From positions 128,321 through 192,320 of the forward strand of contig NZ_KE383839.1 of the NCBI RefSeq assembly GCF_000422445.1: 64,000 bases of DNA, written 5' to 3'. A program made the position numbers and the translations under genes. The stretch comes from Paenibacillus assamensis DSM 18201. GTDB taxonomy: Bacteria > Bacillota > Bacilli > Paenibacillales > Paenibacillaceae. This document shows positions 37,776 to 47,734 of this stretch, one piece after another. The notes beneath the pieces were generated by a model. That model saw nothing but the letters and a program-made list of their open reading frames with translations, made no database searches and had not been told where the DNA came from. The stretch's first letter is position 1. The number at the start of each line of letters is the position of its first letter.

Positions 37776-39428
37776 ATGAACAAACGACGTCTTTTCATCA
37801 ATTTGAAAAAAAGAATGAATGTATGGACGATCGTTAGCCTAACAGGGGCAGCAGTTATTCTGCTGCCCATCCTGTATGTGTTGTCTGGGTTGATTCGGCC
37901 AGCTAACGATAATTGGGAAACCGTAAAACAGTTCCTACTGACTGATTATGTCATAGGCTCTTTGAAACTGGTGCTATTCACCGGTTTTTTTGCTACGTCT
38001 ATCGGTGTTGTGCTCGCTTGGCTTGTCGTTGGCTATACGTTTCCTTTGCGAAAATGGTTTACATGGGCCTTGATGCTTCCATTAGCAGTGCCTCCTTATA
38101 TCGCAGCATATACCTATGCGACGATGACGAGTTATACCGGTTTTATACAAGCGACGCTGCGCAATCAATTTGATATCCATATAAGTCCAGGTACGATTGA
38201 GATTATGTCAACACGAGGCGCGGTGTTCATTTTAACGTTGTTCTTATTCCCATATGTGTTTATGATTGCAAAAATGTTTCTAGAGCGTCAAAGTGCCGTT
38301 TATATTGAAAATGCAAGATTATTAGGGCATAAGCGACTATCCTTATTTTTCAATGTCGTGCTTCCCATTTCACGTCCGGCTATTATTGCAGGCTTAATGC
38401 TGGTCGTCTTTGAAGTTCTGAGCGACTATGGAGTGGCTAACTATTTCGGTGTACAGACATTGTCTACTGCCATTTTCCAGACGTGGTTTAGTATGTATGA
38501 TGTTGACTCTGCGATGAAGTTAGCGGCATGGCTCATGGTTGTTATTATTGGCATATTCGTACTGGAGAGATATTTGCGGCGCAATCAGCAGTACAATACG
38601 TCGATGAAGCAGAATAAGCCGCTAGCGCCGAAGCCTTTAAAGGGAGCGGCAGCATTTGGCGCCACTGCTTTTTGTATGGTCGTATTTTTGTTGTCGTTTG
38701 TCATTCCGGTTGTGCAGTTAATTGTGTGGGCGACTTGGACGTATGAGAAAATGTGGACTGCCGATCTCATCGAGTTGACGCTGAACAGCTTGAGTGGTGC
38801 TGCTATTGCTACCTTTGTCATCCTTATATTTGCACTTTTGTCTACAAGAACAGTGAGAACGATGTCTTCATGGCCAGCCTATTTGCTTACGAAATTGATG
38901 ACAGTTGGATATGCGGTACCTGGTGCGATTATTGCAATAGGTGTACTAGCAGTCTGTATCCAATTCGATAAATGGTTATCTCCCATTTACGCTTCTGTAG
39001 GTATAGGGGAGGGAATGCTTTGGTTAAGCACATCGCTATTTATGCTATTGGCAGGTTACGTAATACGGTTCATGGCAACAGGTTATAATGCGATAGAAAC
39101 GGGCTATGACAAAATTCCGCGAACTTACTCAGAAGCGGCAAGAACACTTGGACATGGGTCAGCGAGTACCTTTTTCAAGATTGAGCTGCCACTATTAAGA
39201 GGCTCCATTGTGACGGGCTTCATCCTTACCTTTGTTGAAATTGTAAAAGAGCTGCCGATAACGATGCTGCTGCGTCCATTTAATTTCGATACGTTGGCGG
39301 CACGAACGTACCAGTTTGCTATTGATGAGCGAATTTATGAAGCAGCGCTGCCATCATTGCTGCTGATTGGGATTAGTTTTATTTCGGTGCTGTGCATCTT
39401 GAAGATTGAAAAGGAGAAGACGAGATGA
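37776..39428 (+). CDS. Ferric-iron ABC transporter permease (fused double permease, FbpB type)
   Basis: A 550-residue membrane protein made of two permease halves, each with an EAA-type loop. The first half is VYIENARLLGHKRLSLFFNVVLPISRPA and the second is YSEAARTLGHGSASTFFKIELPLLRG. Such fused permeases serve FbpABC/FutABC ferric-iron importers. ATG 37776 lies 2 bases after the lipoprotein stop, with only a weak ribosome site (GTTGGAA), suggesting translational coupling. It overlaps the ATPase gene by 4 bases. Confidence 0.93.
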   Translation: MNKRRLFINLKKRMNVWTIVSLTGAAVILLPILYVLSGLIRPANDNWETVKQFLLTDYVIGSLKLVLFTGFFATSIGVVLAWLVVGYTFPLRKWFTWALMLPLAVPPYIAAYTYATMTSYTGFIQATLRNQFDIHISPGTIEIMSTRGAVFILTLFLFPYVFMIAKMFLERQSAVYIENARLLGHKRLSLFFNVVLPISRPAIIAGLMLVVFEVLSDYGVANYFGVQTLSTAIFQTWFSMYDVDSAMKLAAWLMVVIIGIFVLERYLRRNQQYNTSMKQNKPLAPKPLKGAAAFGATAFCMVVFLLSFVIPVVQLIVWATWTYEKMWTADLIELTLNSLSGAAIATFVILIFALLSTRTVRTMSSWPAYLLTKLMTVGYAVPGAIIAIGVLAVCIQFDKWLSPIYASVGIGEGMLWLSTSLFMLLAGYVIRFMATGYNAIETGYDKIPRTYSEAARTLGHGSASTFFKIELPLLRGSIVTGFILTFVEIVKELPITMLLRPFNFDTLAARTYQFAIDERIYEAALPSLLLIGISFISVLCILKIEKEKTR

Positions 39429-40093
39429 CGTATGTGTCTATTAAAAACTTAACATTCCGTTACAACAAAAGGCAGACGCCGATTATCGATGATCTCTCCT
39501 TTACAATTAAGAAGGGAGAAGTTGTTGGCATTGTGGGAGCAAGTGGTAGTGGAAAAAGCACACTGCTGCGTATTATTGCAGGCTTGGAGCAGCCGGAGCA
39601 GGGGAAAATTGAAATCGATCATAACGTTATGATGGATGATACACGTTGGGTAGAAACAGAGCAGCGTGGAGTAGGTATGGTGTTTCAAGATTACGCGCTG
39701 TTTCCACATCTGAATGTGGCAGATAATATCGCTTTTGGGCTGCATAAGCTAAAGCGCTCGGAACGCAAGCAGAAACTGCTTGAAATGTTGGAGCTGGTTC
39801 AGATGTCAGAATACGCGAAGCGATACCCACATGAGTTGAGCGGTGGTCAGCAGCAGCGTGTCGCGATGGCTCGTGCACTTGCACCTAAGCCGTCTCTTTT
39901 GTTGATGGACGAACCATTCAGCAACTTGGATGCCCATCTCAAAGCAAACATTCGTAAAGAATTGCTTCAAATATTGCGAAGATCAGGTATCACTTGTTTG
40001 TTCGTTTCTCACGATCAAGCGGATATTGAGGCGATTTGTGAACGGGAGTTTTGTATAACCGCCAATAGCGGTGGTAACTTTTGCTCGTGTTAA
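39425..40093 (+). CDS. Ferric-iron ABC transporter ATPase, short (FbpC type without C-terminal domain)
   Basis: Powers the importer encoded just upstream (ATGA overlap). The 222 residues hold Walker A GASGSGKST, Q-loop FQDYALFPH, signature LSGGQQQR, Walker B LLLMDEP and H-loop VSHDQ. FbpC/FutC proteins normally run to about 350 residues with a C-terminal regulatory TOBE-like domain. Here the protein ends after EAICER with an unusual tail, EFCITANSGGNFCSC. No continuation of the family sequence is visible in the other frames before the terminator. All catalytic motifs are intact, so it is probably functional. Confidence 0.88.
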   Translation: MTYVSIKNLTFRYNKRQTPIIDDLSFTIKKGEVVGIVGASGSGKSTLLRIIAGLEQPEQGKIEIDHNVMMDDTRWVETEQRGVGMVFQDYALFPHLNVADNIAFGLHKLKRSERKQKLLEMLELVQMSEYAKRYPHELSGGQQQRVAMARALAPKPSLLLMDEPFSNLDAHLKANIRKELLQILRRSGITCLFVSHDQADIEAICEREFCITANSGGNFCSC

Positions 40094-40121
40094 AGAGATT
40101 TGTAAGTGTGTAAATGACGAC

Positions 40122-40157
40122 AGCCAATCGAGGATATAAGTCTCGATTGGCTTTTTA
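40122..40157 (+). terminator. Terminator of the ferric-iron transporter operon
   Basis: AGCCAATCGAG (40122-40132) pairs exactly with CTCGATTGGCT (40142-40152), followed by a T-run. Confidence 0.92.
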
Positions 40158-40278
40158 CATGCTTGTGCTTTGATTATGTTGTGAAGATTCATTATATAAA
40201 AATACGATCAACCTACCTGAGTGGAACTTCTAAGTGGTATGATGGTATTGACTATCACATCTTGTGGGAGGCATTTTA

Positions 40279-41184
40279 ATGATGAAAATTGGAGTTATCG
40301 GTATTGGTGATATAGCAAAGAAAGCGTACTTGCCCATTCTAGGCACGAGAGCAGATGTGGAGCTGTCGATTGCCAGCCGCAATCAAGAAGTTGTAAGCCA
40401 AGTTGGACAGCAATATCGGGTTGCACATAAGTGTGCTTCCGTACAAGAACTGGTGGCTACGAAGATTGATGCTGCTTTCGTCCATGCATCTACTGAAGCC
40501 CATCCGCTGATTGTCCGTGAACTTATTGAAGCAGGTGTTCATGTATTTGTTGATAAGCCGATTGCTTATACACTTCGTGAAACCGAAGAGCTTGTATCCC
40601 TAGCTAAACAACGCGGTGTTGGACTTATGGTAGGGTTCAATCGTCGATTTGCTCCCATGTATCGGAATTTGAATGCAGAAATACATCACCCAGAAACGAT
40701 ATTGATGCAGAAAAATAGAACGGGTCCACTATCCGACATTCGTACGACCATTTTAGATGACTATATTCATGTGGTAGATACTTTGCTTGCTTATGTGGGG
40801 AAAGCGAATGTGGATATGCACGTGCAGGCAAAAATAGAAGAAGGATTGTTGCATTATATTATCCTAAATGTAGCCGCAGGCCAAACAACGGGGATTGGCA
40901 TCATGCATCGTCAAACTGGTATAACGGAAGAGCGTCTTGAATTGATGGGCAATCAAAAGAAGTTTGTGGTTAACAATATGGTGCACACGACCGCATTTGT
41001 GAATCAGACGGAACAGTACCAGTCTTTTGGAGATTGGACGACCACGTTGTATCGCAGAGGCTTTGTCGATATGATTGATCATTTCATTACTTGTGTTAGA
41101 AATGGACAACCATTTGAAACAAGCGGGGAACGTTCTTTGCGTACACATGAGCTGTGCGAGAAGATCGTAGCGGAGCTTTCATAG
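40279..41184 (+). CDS. Gfo/Idh/MocA family oxidoreductase
   Basis: A 301-residue NAD(P)-dependent oxidoreductase. The N-terminal Rossmann fold begins GVIGIGDIAKKAYLPIL. HVFVDKPIAYTLRE carries the conserved catalytic-site Lys of the EKP/DKP motif, and GFNRRFAPMY follows. Members oxidise or reduce sugars, inositols or related ring compounds. Tandem ATG codons at 40279 and 40282 follow GGGAGG. The gene stands after a terminator, followed 40 bases later by a GtrA gene. The substrate is unknown. Confidence 0.88.
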   Translation: MMKIGVIGIGDIAKKAYLPILGTRADVELSIASRNQEVVSQVGQQYRVAHKCASVQELVATKIDAAFVHASTEAHPLIVRELIEAGVHVFVDKPIAYTLRETEELVSLAKQRGVGLMVGFNRRFAPMYRNLNAEIHHPETILMQKNRTGPLSDIRTTILDDYIHVVDTLLAYVGKANVDMHVQAKIEEGLLHYIILNVAAGQTTGIGIMHRQTGITEERLELMGNQKKFVVNNMVHTTAFVNQTEQYQSFGDWTTTLYRRGFVDMIDHFITCVRNGQPFETSGERSLRTHELCEKIVAELS

Positions 41185-41224
41185 GCTTATAAGCAGATTC
41201 AATTAACTGGAGTAGGTTGTTATT

Positions 41225-41662
41225 ATGGTGAAATCTTTTTTTCAAAAATTTATGTTTGCCCGGTTTCTAGTCGTGGGCGTAATTAATACGATAGTTGGCT
41301 TGACGTCTATCTATGTCTTATTTAACGTCGTATCATTGAATTACTGGGCTTCTACAGCAATGGGAAATGTAATAGGTGGTATTTGCAGCTATATTTTAAA
41401 TAAAAAATATACGTTTCAAGTGCAGTCATCTATATCGAATACTTCAACCGTAATCAAGTTTATTGCTGTTAATATCGTGGCTTATTTCACGGCGTACTAT
41501 ATAGGATATTGGATCATCCAAATAGCGGAGAGCATGGCGCAATATATGTCACCTTTATTGTATGAAAACCTTTCTATATTAATTGCTTCAGGCTTGTTCA
41601 CGATACTTAATTATGTTGGTCATAAATATATAACATTTTCAAGTCGAGCTGCAAAACCGTAA
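41225..41662 (+). CDS. GtrA family membrane protein
   Basis: A 145-residue protein with four hydrophobic helices and the family pattern RFLVVGVINTIVGLTSIYVLF, GNVIGGICSYILNKKYTF, and YVGHKYITF. GtrA proteins are thought to flip polyprenyl-linked sugars or assist glycosylation of envelope polymers, usually beside a GtrB-type glycosyltransferase. Here the GtrB-like relative is a decayed remnant 1.2 kb downstream, separated by a YhhN-type gene. A weak ribosome site (GGAGTAGG) precedes the ATG. Confidence 0.88.
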   Translation: MVKSFFQKFMFARFLVVGVINTIVGLTSIYVLFNVVSLNYWASTAMGNVIGGICSYILNKKYTFQVQSSISNTSTVIKFIAVNIVAYFTAYYIGYWIIQIAESMAQYMSPLLYENLSILIASGLFTILNYVGHKYITFSSRAAKP

Positions 41663-41804
41663 CTACCATTTTGTAATACGTTGTCTCGGTAGGACCAATC
41701 AGACATGAAGTGCTTAATGTAATTTATTAGAAATGTTAAAATAACCTTAAGTCACATACTTTTAAAAATGTTATCTGATAACATGTTGAGAGGGTGAAGT
41801 CACC

Positions 41805-42515
41805 TTGAACAATCTAATATGGATAATAGTGGGGATTGCGCAATTATGTACGATAGGTACAGCGGCATTTAGAGCTTCGCAGGACGTTTCTGGACAACGC
41901 AAGTTTCCTAAAATGTTGTGCATGTTATTCAGCAGCTTGCTCGTAGTAACCTCTTGGCTTGTTGCGGTATCAGCTGATTTTGCAACTCCGTATGTATGGC
42001 TGGCTGCCGGGATGTCTCTTTCCTTTATCGGAGATTTATCAATGGCTGCGTTATTGCCGTGGCGTCATCCTATCATTGGTGGCATGATCACATTTGGTCT
42101 CGGACACTTATGCTACATGATTTCCTTTACGCAAATTGCTAATTCAAATGGATTTACGATATATAATGAGGCTTTCATCACAAGTGCAATCGTTCTTATT
42201 GTTACACAATTGTACGTATGGAGACGCATCCTGAATGTACCTACACAGCCACGAGCTATTGTGAACGGAGCAGCGGTCTATGGGCTGCTTGTTGGTTTCA
42301 CGGCAGTGTATGCTGCGGGCTTATGGCAAGCCGTAGGAGGTCTGTGGCTGCTTCCACTTGTAGGAGGCTTACTATTTGTATGGTCTGATTTCTTAATTGG
42401 TTGGTTCGATATCGGTGGTAGAAAATTGAGAAATCCTCGTTTATGGATTTGGATAACATATGGGTTCGCTCAAATCTGTATCGTGTATGCACCACTTGTG
42501 CACCTGTTGCAATAA
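41805..42515 (+). CDS. YhhN/TMEM86 family membrane protein (lysoplasmalogenase-like)
   Basis: A 236-residue integral membrane protein of about eight helices. SLSFIGDLSMA, GLGHLCYMISF and WSDFLIGWFDI carry the conserved acidic residues of the YhhN family; animal relatives hydrolyse lysoplasmalogen. The start is TTG 41805 with AGAGGGTGA upstream. It has no obvious operon partner. The bacterial substrate is uncertain, so treat the enzyme name as a family label. Confidence 0.8.
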   Translation: MNNLIWIIVGIAQLCTIGTAAFRASQDVSGQRKFPKMLCMLFSSLLVVTSWLVAVSADFATPYVWLAAGMSLSFIGDLSMAALLPWRHPIIGGMITFGLGHLCYMISFTQIANSNGFTIYNEAFITSAIVLIVTQLYVWRRILNVPTQPRAIVNGAAVYGLLVGFTAVYAAGLWQAVGGLWLLPLVGGLLFVWSDFLIGWFDIGGRKLRNPRLWIWITYGFAQICIVYAPLVHLLQ

Positions 42516-42867
42516 CGGGTGCTGTTTAGAACATGTTGTTATCGATACCTCTTATAATAATAAATATAGACCCGATGAATCAACGTTGCGTAGGAAAATA
42601 GACCTGTGTGCGTACTGTGTATTGTTGCACAGAAAATTATTGTGGTACAAGAAGGATGGAAACATTTATTTTATACCTAGGCTTTCCATCTTCATTAGAA
42701 GTGGAGAGCTTTCATTTTTGCTTATGTATTAAGGAACGAAAAACGGCATAGAGACAGTTTTTAATTCACGTTGCAGGTATTAGCTTTTATTTTCTGATTC
42801 GAGTTGTACTACAATGGGTACATCATTTTGTTCAGAAATTGTTAAGTCTACAGAACTATAATGATAG

Positions 42868-43261
42868 GGATGTTCATTAATTATCCTTGATCATTTTCAC
42901 ATAATTGCCGATAATCATAGGTATAAAGAATTACTTTTTGTAATTGTGAAGACTGGCGAAAGGTATGCTGGAGAAACCAAATATCCGCTTCGAAAAATGA
43001 TTAGATTTGCAATTGACGGTATTGTTCATTCTTCTCGAAGCTGTTGAAATATATTATGCGTATTGGTTTGATTACAGTTTTTCTAGCGTCGGTCTCTTAT
43101 TTTATTCTGTATGTGCCAATGTGCCAATGTGCCAAGTTTCTTGGCTTCCCTATGAAGCGGGGACTTCAATTATCGTAGCTATGACATTGTTCAGTGGCGT
43201 ACAGATATTTTCCCTAGGTATTATTAGTGAATATATTGCCAGAATATATGACGAAAGCTAG
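42868..43261 (+). pseudogene. Decayed GtrB-like family 2 glycosyltransferase (C-terminal part)
   Basis: Two overlapping frames reconstruct the C-terminus of a polyprenyl-phosphate glycosyltransferase. Frame one (42868-43044) reads ADNHRYKELLF and GERYAGETKYPLRKMIRFAID. After a frameshift, frame two (43007-43261) reads VSWLPYEAGTSIIVAM and GVQIFSLGIISEYIARIYDE. These match the ER.AGE.KYPL, G.Q...LGI..EY..RIYDE blocks of the family. The N-terminal catalytic half is gone. The flanking 42516-42867 and 43262-43471 show nothing else I can identify. Confidence 0.7.
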
Positions 43262-43471
43262 AACAGACCTTTTTAATCTTGCAAAATGAAGTCAACTTTG
43301 AGCAAATGCAACCATCTAACTGGGCTAAGGATACAAAGGTTTCCTCTATTATTGTAAGAGCATTCGCAGCGTAAAGATAAGAATTAAGAACTAATACCTG
43401 AAGCAAAAGTAAATGTAGGTAATAAGCACTCAATGATTCCTTTTTGAATCACGAAAGTGAGGTTTAATGAG

Positions 43472-44620
43472 GTGAACAAAAAAATGGTATTGGGTGCTAG
43501 TATTATTTTGTCTTTTCTATTGCTCACATCCTGTGACCGTTCTGAACAGGTTGTGAAACCAGTAAGGCCTGACAAGCCTGCAACGGTAGCTCCACTACTG
43601 CCAAGAGAGAACTATGGAGATGAACCTGAAACTCAAGCAAATGAAGAGCAGCTGTACCAGTTTATTTCTAAACAGTTGACAGGAACATATGGAGTGTTTA
43701 CGAATTTCCATAACACGACTCAGTCGGCGGTAGTAGCAACTGGACACGAAGTGCTGAGTGAGTCAGCAGGATTGCTTATGCGTTATTATGCGCTAACAGG
43801 GCAGCAGGAGGCCTTCGATGCAGAGTGGCAGCGTGCTAAAGAGATCTTTAACTTGTCAGCAGGATTCAGCTATCGATATAGTCCACAGCAAAATAAACGT
43901 TATCCGTTAAATGCTGCGGTGGATGATCTTCGAATCATACGTGCCTTGCATGAGGCAGGAATTGCTTTTAGCGATAACCGTTATTCGAAGGAAGCTGCAC
44001 AATATGGCGAGCGTTTCTACGAACATAACAGTAAAGACGGACAACTGTATGATTTTTACGATGAAACGTATAAGATGACAAACGACTTTATTACGTTATG
44101 TTATATCGACCTTACTTCGTTAGGATTACTGCCCATATCAACTTCGCAGGCAGAGGCTTTACAACAGAACATGCTCGACATTATGCGCAAAGGTTATTTA
44201 TCTGAGCAATTCCCATTCTATGAAACGAGATACAGCTATAAAACGGGGGCGTATCAGTCGGAACAAATTAATACGGTTGAATCGCTGCTGACTATTTTAT
44301 CACTTGTAGAAGTGAAACAGCACAATCCAGCGAGCATTACATTTATCAAAGATCAGGTGCAAGCAGGTACATTGTTTGGGCATTATACCAAAGAAGGTAA
44401 AGCAGCAACAGATATCCAGTCTACTGCAATATATGCGATTACTGCTATGATTGGATCTGAGCTCGGCGATAAGGATTTGTATAAGACAAGTATTCAACGA
44501 ATGGAACAATATCAAGTCCGCAATAGCGGTACGAAGCTTGATGGAGGCTATGGGGACGTTGCCTCACAACAAGCATACTCATTTGATAATCTCATGGCTT
44601 TATTGGCCTATGCGCATTAA
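43472..44620 (+). CDS. ydaJ: YdaJ-like lipoprotein, GH8-related (alpha/alpha)6 fold
   Basis: A 382-residue exported lipoprotein. The lipobox is LLLTSC after a lysine-rich start. The body shows ATGHEVLSESAGLLMRYYALTGQQEAFD, NAAVDDLRIIRALHEAG and GGYGDVASQQAYSFDNLMALLAYA, spaced like a family 8 glycoside hydrolase barrel. In Bacillus, YdaJ heads the ydaJKLMN exopolysaccharide operon and is thought to process or cleave the polymer. Starts at GTG 43472 or ATG 43484 are both possible; GAGG lies upstream of each. It leads a six-gene operon. Confidence 0.8.
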   Translation: MNKKMVLGASIILSFLLLTSCDRSEQVVKPVRPDKPATVAPLLPRENYGDEPETQANEEQLYQFISKQLTGTYGVFTNFHNTTQSAVVATGHEVLSESAGLLMRYYALTGQQEAFDAEWQRAKEIFNLSAGFSYRYSPQQNKRYPLNAAVDDLRIIRALHEAGIAFSDNRYSKEAAQYGERFYEHNSKDGQLYDFYDETYKMTNDFITLCYIDLTSLGLLPISTSQAEALQQNMLDIMRKGYLSEQFPFYETRYSYKTGAYQSEQINTVESLLTILSLVEVKQHNPASITFIKDQVQAGTLFGHYTKEGKAATDIQSTAIYAITAMIGSELGDKDLYKTSIQRMEQYQVRNSGTKLDGGYGDVASQQAYSFDNLMALLAYAH

Positions 44621-44647
44621 TGGAAATACAGAAAGGGTGAAGAGTTG

Positions 44648-46141
44648 ATGACGGAGAGCGTGAACATACGCGTAAAAAGCATACTCATTTCGCTGAGTCG
44701 GTATGTATCTCCGGCTATGCTCGCAGCCGCTGGAGTGTTGATTGTTACGATCATTGCCTTATTTGTGCCACCCTATATCGGGATGGCGGATAACGGAGAC
44801 TATTCACGGATTATTTATAGTAACGGTTTGTATATTTTGAATCCAGACTATAAAACGCATTTCTTTGGCTATTTCGTTAAAGAATATGGTATATTTCAGC
44901 ACTTTAATGAGCATGCAGCTGCTTTATTCTCGTCACATTCGTATTTTATTCGCTTAGCTATCTGGCTAAATGAATTATTTTACAGTGATCAACTATTTGA
45001 TGTTCGTTTTCAAACCATCATTTTTCTTGCCTTGTACACGATTGCCATCTATCTGTTTATCGAGAGTCTAACTTGGAAAGTTCCTCGAAAATACGGCTAC
45101 CCAATTGCGCTAATCGCCATTTTTGTATTTGCAGACACGGCGTATACGGCCTTTTTCAACTCCTTCTTCAGTGAAAGCATCATGTTAATAATGACTATGC
45201 TTGTATTTGCTGCGGGTTTGTTAATGTATCGCAATCGCTACAACGATTATGTACTAATGACAGTGTTTTTTATTAGCGCATTGATTCTAACAACGAGTAA
45301 GCAGCAAAATGCCCCGGTTGGTGTCATTCTTGCGGTTACAGGCGTTGTGCTCGTCTTTATACGTAAAGAGCGTTCTTTCCGTATTTGGATGTCATCGATT
45401 CTCGTGGCCTTATTTCTTTCGGGAATCGGAACCTATGTGTTAATTCCGAAGGAATTCGTAAATATTAACGCGTACCATGCTATGACCCGTGGTGTCTTGA
45501 TGGAATCAGAAGACCCTGAAGCAACGTTGAAAGCCTTCGGCATTGATAAACAATATGCGGTTTTAAATAAAAGCATCTATTTTGAGCCATTCACAACGGT
45601 AGATGTGGACTCCAAAATACTAGAGGACCATTTCTATAGCAAATATGGATTCGGCTCGATACTGGCTTATTATCTTACTAATCCAGCTCAAGCGTTTAAG
45701 ATGTTGGATATTGCTGCGAAACATGCCTTTACGATAAGGCCGCCTGCAATGGGGAACTACGAGCTATCTGCGGGTAGGGAATTTGGAGAACAGACCAGAT
45801 TCTTCTCTCTTTACAGTAATATTAAGCATGCATTAGCACCAAAGACGTTCGGTTTCGTCATCCTTTGGGTTATTCTCATTGTTGGTTTGTATATGCCGTC
45901 TTTCATTACAGCTGTGAAGGCCAAGCACATGAGGCATATTCAAAGGTTGCCACTCATTTTAGGGATGATGTTACTGGGCTTATCTGGTATTTTCGTTTCC
46001 ATTATCGGTGCTGGTGATGCGGATTTATCCAAGCATGAGTTTTTATTTACACTCGTGTTTGATTTAGTCACATTTGTTGCAGTAGCTGATGCCATTCGTC
46101 GATATTTATGGCGTAGTGACAAAGATGCTGCCATGCAGTAG
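44648..46141 (+). CDS. GT-C-like integral membrane protein in the exopolysaccharide operon (WsfD-like)
   Basis: A 497-residue protein with about eleven membrane helices. An early extracytoplasmic acidic motif (GMADNGDYSRI) after the first helix is typical of lipid-linked-sugar GT-C glycosyltransferases. It most resembles WsfD-type hexose transferases of S-layer glycan clusters, though I judge this from pattern only. It is not part of the Bacillus ydaJKLMN operon, so it is an extra function here, for instance adding side-chain sugars outside the membrane. ATG 44648 follows AAAGGGTG. Confidence 0.65.
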   Translation: MTESVNIRVKSILISLSRYVSPAMLAAAGVLIVTIIALFVPPYIGMADNGDYSRIIYSNGLYILNPDYKTHFFGYFVKEYGIFQHFNEHAAALFSSHSYFIRLAIWLNELFYSDQLFDVRFQTIIFLALYTIAIYLFIESLTWKVPRKYGYPIALIAIFVFADTAYTAFFNSFFSESIMLIMTMLVFAAGLLMYRNRYNDYVLMTVFFISALILTTSKQQNAPVGVILAVTGVVLVFIRKERSFRIWMSSILVALFLSGIGTYVLIPKEFVNINAYHAMTRGVLMESEDPEATLKAFGIDKQYAVLNKSIYFEPFTTVDVDSKILEDHFYSKYGFGSILAYYLTNPAQAFKMLDIAAKHAFTIRPPAMGNYELSAGREFGEQTRFFSLYSNIKHALAPKTFGFVILWVILIVGLYMPSFITAVKAKHMRHIQRLPLILGMMLLGLSGIFVSIIGAGDADLSKHEFLFTLVFDLVTFVAVADAIRRYLWRSDKDAAMQ

Positions 46142-46170
46142 CATGTATATGAATTGAAGGGAGGTAAGGC

Positions 46171-47724
46171 ATGTTGTTTAAAGCAACAAACAAAATACTG
46201 CTGTTATTTATGATTGTGCTGCTTGCCATGATCGCCATCGTGCCTGCTCCCCTGGTTCATGCTGAGTCAACTAAGCCTGTTCGCGTATTGCTGCTGTATG
46301 ATAGCTTGGCTAAGGGTACATCAAAATCAGGTAATGTTGAAGCACTTCAGCATATATTAGCTGCTTATAGTGTCACTGTTACGCTGCAATCTTTTGATAA
46401 CTACAAGCAAGGTGAGCTGCAGCAGTATACGAAAGTAATTGGTATTCATAACGTAGCTGATATTTCGATAACGAATCAGGATTTCGTGAGAGACTTTACA
46501 CAATACAAAGGAAGCTATTTACATATTGGAACGAATGTGCCAGCTATGGTCCAGAGTAAGTTGAATTTACACACGAGAGAAGTAAATGTGGACACGTTTC
46601 GACTGTCGATAGACGATTTCTCACAGCAAGCGATCCAAGCCGAAGCACTTACGTATATCACAGCATATGAAGGTAATAGTCATGGGCTTATCTCGTCAAG
46701 AAGCGGTCGTCAGTCTCCATTTGGAGTCAGTCAAAACGGGATAGCTTATATTCCTTACTTTGAAAAAGGAAACTTGAGTGAACTTGCGATTGGGTATGTG
46801 CTGCGTGATTGGTTAGGATGGACAAATGAGAGCAATACGTATGTGGTATTTAAAGAAATATATCCATTCTCTGACTTAGAACGATTGGAGAAGTTGGCGG
46901 ACGAGCTGTATGAAGCGGGAATTCCTTTCGTCGTAAGTGCCAGACCTATCTTTATCAATTTTGATTATCCAGCAACAAAACGTTATTTTGAAACATTGAA
47001 ATATGTGCAATCTCGTAACGGGAACATCGTAGTTAACGTACCAGAGATATACGCTATATTGAGTCCGCTTGAGCGCGATTTGAACAAGAGCTTTGAATTG
47101 TTCATTGATGCAATGGTTAAGCAGGGGGTTGCTCCGCTAGGTTTTGGTGCGGAAATGTACTGGACCTATGATCAGTATTTTACAAATTCAGGATTAGGAT
47201 TATTTGATACGGCTATCTTATTTCAGAATAAGGAAATTAAACATAAGGCACAAGATTATACGTCGAAGTCGTTCCCGTCCACTTTATATAGCTTGCAATT
47301 AGATTTTTTGGAGCAATTTGAGTATAGGGAAAAAGCACTCACGGATTTTCCAATGAATACGGCAATAACATTCGACTTTAATGATAACGGGCAGGAATTA
47401 GATGAGGCCGTGAAATGGCTCCGCGATAGTTGGGTAACCTTCGCTGATTTGAAGTATGGGGATCATACTGTAACAACAAAAGCGAACACCATTCGATCAA
47501 GCGGAGGCTCTTTATACATTAATGACCAATTGATCGATCTAGCAACTGCACGTGAGGAAGTTAGTGAGGAATTTGAGTACAAACCTAAAGTAGAAAAGAG
47601 CTTCGAGCGTTGGTTTAATGTCCAAAATAAAGTCTTTATCGTTATCATTCTGGTGACGATTGTAGCGTTTGGCGGCTTCTTCATCATTGGCTACCGATTA
47701 TACAAACGTAAGTATTTCAAATGA
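46171..47724 (+). CDS. ydaL: YdaL-like exported protein, DUF2334 (deacetylase-like fold)
   Basis: A 517-residue protein with a signal peptide or anchor (about 1-30) and a C-terminal membrane helix (about 488-510) with a basic cytoplasmic tail. The first part resembles a Rossmann-type module (VRVLLLYDSLAKG). The central segment (LADELYEAGIPFVVSARPIFINF, GFGAEMYWTYD) matches DUF2334, related to polysaccharide deacetylases. In Bacillus the homologue YdaL is part of the c-di-GMP-linked exopolysaccharide operon. The ATG follows GGGAGG. Enzymatic activity is not established from the sequence. Confidence 0.8.
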   Translation: MLFKATNKILLLFMIVLLAMIAIVPAPLVHAESTKPVRVLLLYDSLAKGTSKSGNVEALQHILAAYSVTVTLQSFDNYKQGELQQYTKVIGIHNVADISITNQDFVRDFTQYKGSYLHIGTNVPAMVQSKLNLHTREVNVDTFRLSIDDFSQQAIQAEALTYITAYEGNSHGLISSRSGRQSPFGVSQNGIAYIPYFEKGNLSELAIGYVLRDWLGWTNESNTYVVFKEIYPFSDLERLEKLADELYEAGIPFVVSARPIFINFDYPATKRYFETLKYVQSRNGNIVVNVPEIYAILSPLERDLNKSFELFIDAMVKQGVAPLGFGAEMYWTYDQYFTNSGLGLFDTAILFQNKEIKHKAQDYTSKSFPSTLYSLQLDFLEQFEYREKALTDFPMNTAITFDFNDNGQELDEAVKWLRDSWVTFADLKYGDHTVTTKANTIRSSGGSLYINDQLIDLATAREEVSEEFEYKPKVEKSFERWFNVQNKVFIVIILVTIVAFGGFFIIGYRLYKRKYFK

Positions 47725-47734
47725 GGAGGCCGTT

